Position numbers and translations under genes: made by a program
Assembly (NCBI GenBank): GCA_013697955.1
Contig: JACCVV010000089.1
Coordinates: 1-64,000, forward strand
Origin: Tatlockia sp.
GTDB taxonomy: Bacteria; Pseudomonadota; Gammaproteobacteria; Legionellales; Legionellaceae
Direction: 5' to 3'
Length of the DNA stretch: 64,000 bases
The notes under the pieces: generated by a model
Databases searched by the model: none
What the model was told of the DNA's origin: nothing
The model's input: the letters and a program-made list of their open reading frames with translations, nothing else
In this document: in pieces, positions 48,289 to 58,465 of the stretch
Layout of the letters: each line of letters starts with the position of its first letter
How positions within the stretch are numbered: the stretch's first letter is position 1

Positions 48289-49401
48289 ATGAATATTTTT
48301 AATTTACCTGATCTGGGCGAAGGATTGCCCGATGCTGAAATACATGAATGGTTCGTTAAAGAAGGCGATAAGGTAACTATAGATCAACCTTTAGTCTCGA
48401 TGGAAACGGCTAAAGCCGTTGTCGACGTTCCCTGCCCTCAAGAAGGAATTATAGAAAAATTGTATGGCAAACCCGGCGATGTGATTAAAACAGGAGAACC
48501 CCTGGTTGGTTTTAGAGAAACTGAAGCGCCTCGTGCCGATAAAGGGACCGTTGTCGGTAATCTCGAAGAGAGTGCAGAGGTAAGTGAGGATAATTTCATT
48601 ATAGGCTCTGGAAAATCTCCGTCCAATCGAATTAAAGCCACGCCGGCCGTTCGGCTTTTAGCAAAAAAGCTCAAGGTCGATTTAAATGTTCTGAAAGGAA
48701 GCGGCGAACATGGGATGATTACTCGTGAAGATGTAGATGCTCAGGCGAGAACAAAAACAGAACTTTTAGAAGGTTATGAAGCCTTACGTGGCGTTCGACG
48801 CGCCATGCTTAATTCTATGATGCAATCTCATCAGGAAATTGTTCCGGTTAGTATTTTTGATGAAGCTGACATCGAAAGCTGGCAAAGCGGCAGTGATATA
48901 ACAATCCGTTTGATTCGAGCAATCATCAATGCTTGCAAAAAAGAACCCGCGCTTAATGCCTGGTTTGATTCCGCGCATGGCGCAGTTAAAATGTTTAAGG
49001 AAGTAAATCTTGGTCTTGCAATGGACAATGCAGAAGGATTGTTTGTTCCGGTCATCCATAGCTCAGCAGACTTGTCAGATCAGCAGCTAAGAAAAACCAT
49101 TGACGATTACAAGAGAGAAGTAAATGAGCGAAGTTTAGCTCCAGAAAAATTCAAAGGCGCAACAATTACCTTATCTAATTTTGGGAAATTTGCCGGACGC
49201 TTCGCAAGTCCAATCATTGTTCCGCCGATGGTAGCTATTCTTGCTGTTGGCCGTTTATATCAGGCTGCAGTTGTTAGCAATGGAAAAGTTGAGGCGCATC
49301 GTCTGCTTCCTCTTTCCTTAAGTTTTGATCATCGAGCCGTTACAGGTGGTGAGGCAACTCGATTTTTAGGTGAAGTAATAAGTTCATTGCAACAACCTTA
49401 A
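48289..49401 (+). CDS. pdhC: 2-oxoacid dehydrogenase E2 (dihydrolipoyl acyltransferase)
   Basis: Core acyltransferase of the complex, 370 residues. A single N-terminal lipoyl domain carries the lipoyl lysine in METAKAVVDVP. A peripheral-subunit-binding domain lies near residues 107-145 (ATPAVRLLAKKLKVDL). The catalytic domain ends SLSFDHRAVTGGEATRF. The usual HxxxDG has Thr in place of Asp here, as seen in some branched-chain-type E2s. The ATG at 48289 follows GGAG. No E3 gene is present. Confidence 0.9.
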   Translation: MNIFNLPDLGEGLPDAEIHEWFVKEGDKVTIDQPLVSMETAKAVVDVPCPQEGIIEKLYGKPGDVIKTGEPLVGFRETEAPRADKGTVVGNLEESAEVSEDNFIIGSGKSPSNRIKATPAVRLLAKKLKVDLNVLKGSGEHGMITREDVDAQARTKTELLEGYEALRGVRRAMLNSMMQSHQEIVPVSIFDEADIESWQSGSDITIRLIRAIINACKKEPALNAWFDSAHGAVKMFKEVNLGLAMDNAEGLFVPVIHSSADLSDQQLRKTIDDYKREVNERSLAPEKFKGATITLSNFGKFAGRFASPIIVPPMVAILAVGRLYQAAVVSNGKVEAHRLLPLSLSFDHRAVTGGEATRFLGEVISSLQQP

Positions 49402-49446
49402 TTAGATGGGATTGCCCTAACGATTGAGAAGTTTTATTTGCCTGGA

Positions 49447-49468
49447 TTCTGCGTATTCTTACGCGGAA
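49447..49468. other. Hairpin downstream of pdhC
   Basis: A 9-bp stem TTCTGCGTA / TACGCGGAA with one G-T pair and a 4-base loop, 46 bases after the pdhC stop. It could protect or process the 3' end. Confidence 0.35.
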
Positions 49469-49524
49469 TTCATAGAATTATGGCGGATTTAACATTATTT
49501 TAGCTGGTAATTGAGTCTAAATGG

Positions 49525-49553
49525 TAAATGCTGCGGCAAAGCTGCAGCATTTA
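49525..49553. terminator. Perfect 10-bp hairpin between pdhC and kdsA
   Basis: Arms TAAATGCTGC (49525-49534) and GCAGCATTTA (49544-49553) with a 9-base loop, between convergent genes. No T-run follows, so Rho-independent action is doubtful. Confidence 0.45.
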
Positions 49554-49611
49554 TGGGCCGGTATCCCCCATTTTGAATAAGGGCTATGTTTTTTAGCTAT
49601 TTACCTTTTTC

Positions 49612-52145
<2,534 letters not shown>

Positions 52146-52204
52146 TTAACAAAAGAAGAATCGAAAAAATACTTAATTCAATCGAGCATAAATAAGCGGT
52201 TTAG

Positions 52205-53422
52205 CTAACTTATTTCTTCTATGCTCATCAAATGCCCAAGTTTTTGTTGCTTAGTTTTCAAATAAAAATAATTTTCTGCAGTCGGCTTTACCATTAAAGG
52301 AATCCGCTCATAAATTTTTAATCCAAATTTTTCTAAATTTTCCACTTTTTTAGGATTGTTAGTTAATAACCTGATTGCATCCAACCCTAGATATTTCAAA
52401 ATTTGAAAACTAACGGAATAATCACGTTTGTCTGCTGGAAAACCCAGCTTTAGATTGGCATCAACCGTATCATAACCCTGCTCTTGAAGTGCATAGGCTT
52501 TTAATTTGTTTGCCAGCCCAATTCCTCGCCCTTCTTGACGAAGATAAATAAGAACGCCGCCTTCATTAGCAATTTGTTTAAGAGATTGTTGAAGTTGGGC
52601 ACCACAATCGCATTTACAGGAACCAAAGACATCACCAGTAATACATTCAGAATGTATACGGACTAAAGGAATCTGATTAGAAAATTCCGGTGTTTTAACC
52701 AAAGCAAAATGTTCAGCCGAATCAAGTTGGTTTTTAAAAACCGTCATCGTAAAATCGCCAAAATTTTGTAAGGGTATAGTTGTAGTAGCCGTTTCATCAA
52801 CCAGGGTTTCATGACGAATGCGATACTCAATTAAATCTTTAATCGTCACCATGGGTATATCGTGCTTTATTGAGAAAAGGGCTAACTCATCGCGCCGACT
52901 CATGGTGCCGTCTTCATTTATAATTTCGCAAATGACTGCTGCGGGTTTAAAGCCTGCAAGACGAGCCAAATCAACAGAACCTTCAGTTTGACCTGCACGT
53001 TCCAGAACTCCTTGAGCTTTCGCTCGTAGGGGAAATATATGGCCAGGAGAAATGATGGCTTCAGGAGAGGAATCATTAGAAATTGCAACTTCGATTGTGC
53101 GAGCTCGGTCTTTAGCAGAGATTCCAGTTGAAACGCCGCTAGCTGCTTCAATTGACACAGTAAAAGCAGTGCCATAAGGGGAACCATTTTTTGCAGCCAT
53201 CATAGGTAACTGTAATTTATCGATAAGCTCTTCAGCCATTGGTAGGCATATCAACCCTCTGCCAAAACGAGACATAAAATTAATGGCTTCGGCCGTAGCA
53301 TGTTCAGCAACTATAACCAAATCACCTTCATTTTCCCGATTCTCATCATCCAAAAGCATAATCATACGACCAACCTTTAAAGCAGCAATCGCCTGTTCAA
53401 TGGTTGCAAAAGGATTTGTCAT
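52205..53422 (-). CDS. ribBA: Bifunctional riboflavin enzyme RibBA
   Basis: The N-terminal half is 3,4-dihydroxy-2-butanone-4-phosphate synthase, with LLDDENRENEGDLVIVAEHA and the TGISAKDRARTIE block. The C-terminal half is GTP cyclohydrolase II. There the zinc cysteines are visible in SECITGDVFGSCKCDCGA, and RQEGRGIGLANKLKAYALQE follows. The cysteines of the GCHII zinc site are intact, so both activities are likely. The length of 405 residues is normal. It is the last gene of ribD-ribE-ribBA, overlapping ribE by four bases. Confidence 0.94.
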   Translation of the reverse strand: MTNPFATIEQAIAALKVGRMIMLLDDENRENEGDLVIVAEHATAEAINFMSRFGRGLICLPMAEELIDKLQLPMMAAKNGSPYGTAFTVSIEAASGVSTGISAKDRARTIEVAISNDSSPEAIISPGHIFPLRAKAQGVLERAGQTEGSVDLARLAGFKPAAVICEIINEDGTMSRRDELALFSIKHDIPMVTIKDLIEYRIRHETLVDETATTTIPLQNFGDFTMTVFKNQLDSAEHFALVKTPEFSNQIPLVRIHSECITGDVFGSCKCDCGAQLQQSLKQIANEGGVLIYLRQEGRGIGLANKLKAYALQEQGYDTVDANLKLGFPADKRDYSVSFQILKYLGLDAIRLLTNNPKKVENLEKFGLKIYERIPLMVKPTAENYFYLKTKQQKLGHLMSIEEIS

Positions 53423-54033
53423 CTGGTTTCAACCTCTTTTAATTGACCCGCAATTTTGAGCTGATGAGCAACAATACGAGTTAAATAATCAAATTCAACA
53501 TTTAAGCGTTGGCCAGTTTCAAGTTGGCCCAAGGTGGTTTCTGCTAAAGTGTGTGGAATCAACATTAACTTAATGTCATCAGCATTTACCGTGTTGATGG
53601 TTAAACTCACGCCATCCAGGCAGATACTGCCTTTAGGTAAAAGGTACATATTAGCTGGCAAGGCAAAATCACCGATGGTCATTTCAACATAATCACCAAT
53701 AGTGTTTTTGATTTTAAGACAGGCGGTAGTATCGATATGACCACTAACATAATGGCCGCCAAACCGAGCCGTAGCCGACATAGCCCTCTCAAGATTTACT
53801 CTATCCCCAGCTTTTAACTTACCCAAGTTTGTTAAAGCCAAGGTTTCAGGAGAAACATCAAAAATCAAGCGCTCGTTGGATTCAGGAACCAAGGTTAAAC
53901 AGACTCCATTCACAGAAATACTCTCACCAATTGCTAACTCTCGATAAGCTGATTTTATTTCCAGGCGGTTCGCAACCAAGTCTTTACGGTTAACAAGGAC
54001 CTCGCCAATAGCGTCTACAATTCCTGTGAACAT
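53419..54033 (-). CDS. ribE: Riboflavin synthase alpha subunit RibE
   Basis: Dismutates two 6,7-dimethyl-8-ribityllumazine molecules to riboflavin. It shows the characteristic duplicated lumazine-binding domains. The first begins MFTGIVDAIGEV and holds ISVNGVCLTL; the second contains ARFGGHYVSGHID and CLDGVSLTIN. The ATG at 54033 follows AGGAG and gives 204 residues; the upstream eight-codon extension is rejected. It overlaps ribD by 19 bases. Lumazine synthase (ribH) is not in the window. Confidence 0.95.
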   Translation of the reverse strand: MFTGIVDAIGEVLVNRKDLVANRLEIKSAYRELAIGESISVNGVCLTLVPESNERLIFDVSPETLALTNLGKLKAGDRVNLERAMSATARFGGHYVSGHIDTTACLKIKNTIGDYVEMTIGDFALPANMYLLPKGSICLDGVSLTINTVNADDIKLMLIPHTLAETTLGQLETGQRLNVEFDYLTRIVAHQLKIAGQLKEVETR

Positions 54034-55088
54034 AAACTCTCCTGCAAATCGATGCATGCTATCACATTATCGGCTTTTATTTGCCAGCTAATTTTCAGTT
54101 TATTTTTGAAAATTTCATCTCCTTCAAAGGCAGATATGGCTTCTTCACCTAAAACCTCGGGTGCAATATATAAATAAGTACGTTGAACAAGTTTATCGCG
54201 ATGCATTGCAGAAAATAGTTTTCCACCGGCCTCTACCCAAATATCGTGATAGCCAAGCCCACCAAGATGATTAACGATAAAGGTCAAATCAAGCAAACCC
54301 TTATTAGCAGGCGCAGGGTGATAACTGCAATTTTTTTGGGGATTTTCAACCCTTAAATTCTCATCATAATAAATATGGCATTGAGCAGCTTTGCTAAACA
54401 TTTTGGCATCAGCAGAAAGTAACAACCGGCTATCGAGAATTGCTAATATTTTTCCCTGCTCCTGCCCACTAACTCGAGCATTAAATAAAGGATCATCCGC
54501 CTTGATGGTTTTTTCTGTGGTTAAAATAACATCCGTTGAAGCTCTTTTTTGATGAGTAAATTCGGCGCAGGCCTGATTAGTTAAATAAACTCTCGAACCT
54601 TTTTCGCCAATTTTACCATCTAATGACTGGGCTAATTTAGCAGTAATCCAGGGTTTTTTTGTCTTAATCCAATAACAATAGCTTTCATAAAAATCATTAA
54701 CCTCGGGCAGAGGAAAATGAACCACGTCTAGTCCATGATCTCTTAAAAGTTGGGGAGTGTTGTTCGCGGCAACAATAGGGTTCGGATCAGTGAAACCATA
54801 AACAACTTGTGCGACACCATATTGTACAATTCCCGTAACGCAAGGCGGCGTTTTTCCCCAGTGATTGCAAGGCTCCAGAGTTACGTATAAAACAAGATCC
54901 TCTAATCCGGCAGGAATTTGATCGAGCACTAATTGCTCAGCATGTGCAGTGCCAGCACCACGATGCCAGCCTTTTGCAATGATTTTACCCTTGTAAACTG
55001 CTACTGCGCCTACACTTGGATTGGGTGCACATTTACCTCTTCCGAGCCAAGCTTGTTCGAGAGCAGCCTGCATAAAGTATGTGTGCAT
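54015..55088 (-). CDS. ribD: Bifunctional deaminase/reductase RibD
   Basis: The N-terminal pyrimidine deaminase has its zinc motif HAE at 49-51 with Cys74 and Cys83 (EPCNHWGKTPPC). The C-terminal reductase domain starts near residue 145 (PWITAKLAQSLDGKI). It catalyses the second and third steps after GTP cyclohydrolase II. The length of 357 residues is normal. It heads ribD-ribE-ribBA and is divergent from the bepA-like gene; no FMN riboswitch was recognised in the 142-base leader. Confidence 0.95.
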   Translation of the reverse strand: MHTYFMQAALEQAWLGRGKCAPNPSVGAVAVYKGKIIAKGWHRGAGTAHAEQLVLDQIPAGLEDLVLYVTLEPCNHWGKTPPCVTGIVQYGVAQVVYGFTDPNPIVAANNTPQLLRDHGLDVVHFPLPEVNDFYESYCYWIKTKKPWITAKLAQSLDGKIGEKGSRVYLTNQACAEFTHQKRASTDVILTTEKTIKADDPLFNARVSGQEQGKILAILDSRLLLSADAKMFSKAAQCHIYYDENLRVENPQKNCSYHPAPANKGLLDLTFIVNHLGGLGYHDIWVEAGGKLFSAMHRDKLVQRTYLYIAPEVLGEEAISAFEGDEIFKNKLKISWQIKADNVIACIDLQESLCSQEL

Positions 55089-55230
55089 AGTTAAATCACT
55101 TGTAAAAAATGCGAATATGATAACAAATTATTCAATTTATAAGTAGTCTATGTTTGCATTTTGTCGATTCAGGTCTAATATCGCAGGATCTGATATACTG
55201 ATTGAGTTTTGCTAATCTTAAGGGAGTTTT

Positions 55231-56649
55231 GTGAGACAGGTTTTCTGTTTTATTCAACGATGTATTATTAAAACAATTTTCTGTTTTCTGATCGCCATTT
55301 TGCAATTGGTGCCACTTAATGCCTTCGCACTTTCACCCTATTCAACCAACGAACTTGAAGAATTGGAAAAGGAATTTATCCAGCTTGTTAATCAGTCAGA
55401 CAGCGTTGAGCGCAATCCTTTGGTTAATCAATACATTAATCATTTAGGAAAAAGTCTGGCACGCTATGCTCAAATTCCACTTCCTTACTTCTTTATCGTA
55501 AAGTCCAATGAAATTAATGCCTTTGCTGGTCCTGGTGGCTATATTGGCATTAATACCCAATTGATTTTAGCTTCAGAAAATGAAAGTGAATTAGCAGCAG
55601 TTATGGCTCATGAAATAGCTCACGTTCGCCTGCATCATCTTTATAGTATGATTGAACATCAAAAACAGATGCGCATTCCCATGTTGGCTTCAATGTTAGC
55701 TTCTATTGCTTTGGGCGTATTAAATCCCACTTTAGGAACAGGAGCGCTTATGGCTTCAATGAGTGGTTTTTCTCAGGATAATATAAATTTCACTCGTTCA
55801 AAGGAAAAAGAAGCGGATAGAATTGGTATTGATATGCTAATTAAATCTGGATTAGATCCACGCGGAATGGCCGGTTTTTTCAAGAAAATGCAACAACATT
55901 CGCGCTATTATTATACTGCAAATATTCCGGCGATCTTAAGAACGCATCCTCTCGATGAAGACCGGATTGCTGAAGCGGAAAATCGATCTGAGCGCTTGGT
56001 TAAAAAATCCTACCCCGATAATTTAAATTATCACTTATTTAAAGAAGTCATTCGCGTTTCCGTTTTAACTAACAGCAAACAAATGTTCGACTATTATCAA
56101 AATCAATGTCATAAAAATAAAATAGATCTCCCCTGCCAGTATGGATATGCATTAGCCATGATTAACTCTAATCAATTTAGTCAGGCTGCAAGCTTATTAG
56201 AGCCTTTACTAAGACAAGATCATGATAATCTCTTTTATCAAATTGCTATGGCACAGACCGAAACAGGTACTAAGCTCTTTGCTGTAGCCTTGGAAAGATT
56301 GAACAGATTACACAAAATTTATCCCGAAAACTATGCCGCACTTATGGCATATGCTCAAGGTTTACTTGCTGCAGGCCAAGCACAAAATGCGGCTTCAGTT
56401 TTACTAAAGGGGTCAAGACAATTTAAACAGGATCTGCCCTTATGTGAAGAGCTGGCTCACGCAGAATCAGCTGCCAACCGTAAAAGTTACGCTTACTTTA
56501 CCAAGGCGAAGTGTCAACTTTTGCAGGGAAGAAAGCGAGACTCAGTCAAACAGCTTAAGCAAGCAAAAATATTGGCAAAAAATGATCCCTATCTTATGGC
56601 AAGAATCGAAGCAATGATTGAAGAAGTAAAATTTTTATCGGAAAAATAA
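55231..56649 (+). CDS. bepA: BepA-family periplasmic metalloprotease with TPR
   Basis: M48 peptidase that assists LptD and other outer-membrane protein folding and degrades misfolded forms. A signal peptide occupies residues 1-33. The zinc motif HEIAH is at 127-131, with the third ligand Glu in KEADRIGID. The C-terminal half is TPR-rich (for example YAALMAYAQGLLAAGQAQNA). The GTG start follows AAGGGAG at four bases. The length of 472 residues is close to E. coli BepA. A TATACT -10 lies at 55194-55199. Confidence 0.9.
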   Translation: MRQVFCFIQRCIIKTIFCFLIAILQLVPLNAFALSPYSTNELEELEKEFIQLVNQSDSVERNPLVNQYINHLGKSLARYAQIPLPYFFIVKSNEINAFAGPGGYIGINTQLILASENESELAAVMAHEIAHVRLHHLYSMIEHQKQMRIPMLASMLASIALGVLNPTLGTGALMASMSGFSQDNINFTRSKEKEADRIGIDMLIKSGLDPRGMAGFFKKMQQHSRYYYTANIPAILRTHPLDEDRIAEAENRSERLVKKSYPDNLNYHLFKEVIRVSVLTNSKQMFDYYQNQCHKNKIDLPCQYGYALAMINSNQFSQAASLLEPLLRQDHDNLFYQIAMAQTETGTKLFAVALERLNRLHKIYPENYAALMAYAQGLLAAGQAQNAASVLLKGSRQFKQDLPLCEELAHAESAANRKSYAYFTKAKCQLLQGRKRDSVKQLKQAKILAKNDPYLMARIEAMIEEVKFLSEK

Positions 56650-56660
56650 TTTTCATTTAA

Positions 56661-56703
56661 GTCCAAATATAGACTTTATAATATTAATAGTCTATATTTA
56701 GAC
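56661..56703. promoter_or_regulatory. Palindromic operator/promoter of the Res-Xre operon
   Basis: Fifteen-base arms with one mismatch: GTC-c-AAATATAGACT (56661-56675) against AGTCTATATTT-a-GAC (56689-56703). They surround a TATAAT (-10) at 56677-56682, 39 bases ahead of the antitoxin start. The layout suggests autorepression by the Xre-type antitoxin. Confidence 0.6.
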
Positions 56704-56720
56704 TAAATGGGAGAATATTA

Positions 56721-57116
56721 ATGATTAAACCCAATGTCACTTCGGTTAACGGTACTCAGGTACAGATTGCTTTAAAAGCTGTTATAAATATCTTGGACAA
56801 ATGGGAGTGCAGTGTTGAGGAAATGCAAATTTTACTTGGGTTAAAACGATCAACTCTTTTTAAATATAAAAGTTTCCCTGAAAATGCCTTAATAAGCAAA
56901 GATTTGACCGAGCGTTTATCCTACATTCTGAATATACATGCAGCCTTAAGAATTCTTTTTTCCAACCCCGATTCGACTTATGGCTGGGTTCGGAAACCAA
57001 ATTCTGCACCTTTTTATAATGGAAAATCAGCAATGGATATCATGTTACAAGGTCGAGTGGTTGATCTCTGGGCAATTGCAAGTCGTTTAAATGCGGAACG
57101 TGGCGGCAAAACCTAA
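56721..57116 (+). CDS. Xre/MbcA/ParS-type antitoxin
   Basis: The 131-residue product has an N-terminal HTH-like region (about residues 20-60, SVEEMQILLGLKRSTLFKYK) and a C-terminal MbcA/ParS (DUF2384-type) toxin-binding domain. The latter includes the FSNPDSTYGWVRKPN stretch and the GKSAMDIMLQG motif. It blocks the adjacent RES toxin and probably binds the palindrome upstream. The stop overlaps the RES start by one base (TAATG), so translation is coupled. Confidence 0.88.
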   Translation: MIKPNVTSVNGTQVQIALKAVINILDKWECSVEEMQILLGLKRSTLFKYKSFPENALISKDLTERLSYILNIHAALRILFSNPDSTYGWVRKPNSAPFYNGKSAMDIMLQGRVVDLWAIASRLNAERGGKT

Positions 57117-57829
57117 TGACTTCACTTAATCTATTTAGCAAAATGGAGTTTGTTAAACAGCGTTGTTACCGTTTAATACCTTCAAAATTTCCCACAGTTT
57201 ACCTCTTTGAAGATGTTGCCAACGAGGAAGATTTTGCAGCGCTTTATGCAATACAAGCGTTGACAAACCCGAGAATTCAAGACGAAATCGGTGAACTTTC
57301 TCTAGTTCCGGAGGGAGAACGACTTTTTGCAGCACCTGGCGCTGGGTATATTATGGCAGCTTTTACTCATGTCAATCCGAATGGCAGCCGTTTTTCAAAT
57401 GGCGATTTTGGTGTTTATTACGCTTCTGAATCCTTAGACACTGCCATCGCTGAAACAATATATCATAGAGAATTATTTATGAGTTACACCAGAGAACCTG
57501 CCCAGGAAATTGATATGCGCACCTTGGTTGCTGAATTTAGCGCAAATCTTTACAACTTGCTCGAATTGGACAGGGAAAACCATGCCCTCTACTCTTCAAA
57601 CTCCTACCGCTCAAGTCAATCCTTAGGCTCAGAATTGAAAGAAAGAAGTGAAGAGGGACTGGTTTATCAATCGATTCGTATTCCATCCCCCCCAAGTAAA
57701 AATTTTGCTATTTTCAAACCGAAATGCTTCCATCAATGTCGACAAGGTAGCCATTTTTCTTATGTGTGGACTGGGGAAAAAATAAATCATTTTTATAAAA
57801 AAAGCCTCGCTAAAGCGATAATGGATTGA
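57116..57829 (+). CDS. RES-domain NAD+-degrading toxin
   Basis: The toxin of a Res-Xre pair. RES proteins cleave NAD+ by phosphorolysis or hydrolysis and stop growth. The domain spans about residues 30-210, with R..S (NGSRFSNGDFGVYYASES) near 87-104 and the conserved acidic ETIYHRE near 113. The gene is translated with the antitoxin. The length of 237 residues is a little longer than many RES toxins. Both conserved parts of the active site are visible, so it is probably functional. Confidence 0.87.
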   Translation: MTSLNLFSKMEFVKQRCYRLIPSKFPTVYLFEDVANEEDFAALYAIQALTNPRIQDEIGELSLVPEGERLFAAPGAGYIMAAFTHVNPNGSRFSNGDFGVYYASESLDTAIAETIYHRELFMSYTREPAQEIDMRTLVAEFSANLYNLLELDRENHALYSSNSYRSSQSLGSELKERSEEGLVYQSIRIPSPPSKNFAIFKPKCFHQCRQGSHFSYVWTGEKINHFYKKSLAKAIMD

Positions 57830-57872
57830 TTTGACCAATTTAAAAAATAATTGACATGTTTTAGGAAATTAT

Positions 57873-58436
57873 ATGACACAAGCTGATGATTACTACATTG
57901 AACATACTAAAAATTGGATTCGTTCTTTTATTATTGAACTAAACATTTGCCCTTTTGCTAAACGTGAAGTTGAGGGAAATACTTTAAAAATGCAAGTTTC
58001 AAAGGCTATTAAGATCGAACAAGCTTTGGAAGAATTGATATTTGAAATGACCTTATTGGATACGCAACCAGCAATAGAGACCACAATTTTGATCTTTCCT
58101 TTTCAATTTAAAGATTTCTATGATTATCTGGATTTCGTTGATCTAGCCGATTTATTGCTCTTCGAGCAAGGCTTTGAAGGAGTTTATCAGCTAGCCACTT
58201 TTCATCCCGATTATTGTTTTGCAGAGGTTAATGAGGATGCCACCTCAAACTACACTAATCGTTCGCCCTACCCCATGATCCATATTTTACGCGAAGCTTC
58301 TGTTGAAAAAGCAATCAGTTTTTACGGCGATACCGACAAGATTCCTGAGGCTAATATCAAAACCATGCATGAACTCGGCTTAGAGAAAATAAAAGCAATT
58401 TTAGCTGGCTGTCTACCAAAGGGGTTTAACACCTAA
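57873..58436 (+). CDS. DUF1415 family protein
   Basis: Conserved proteobacterial family of unknown function. The start WIRSFIIELNICPFAKREV, the TTILIFPFQFKDFYDYLDFVD block, the YQLATFHPDYCFA segment and NRSPYPMIHILREASVE match the family pattern. It has 187 residues, no signal peptide and no membrane helix. It follows the Res-Xre pair by 43 bases but is probably independent. Confidence 0.85.
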   Translation: MTQADDYYIEHTKNWIRSFIIELNICPFAKREVEGNTLKMQVSKAIKIEQALEELIFEMTLLDTQPAIETTILIFPFQFKDFYDYLDFVDLADLLLFEQGFEGVYQLATFHPDYCFAEVNEDATSNYTNRSPYPMIHILREASVEKAISFYGDTDKIPEANIKTMHELGLEKIKAILAGCLPKGFNT

Positions 58437-58465
58437 TGAAAAGGTAGAGAGCATGAGGAAAATCC

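Noticed and set aside
55089-55230. FMN riboswitch ahead of ribD
   Set aside because: The 142-base leader is AT-rich and lacks the conserved RFN-element segments.
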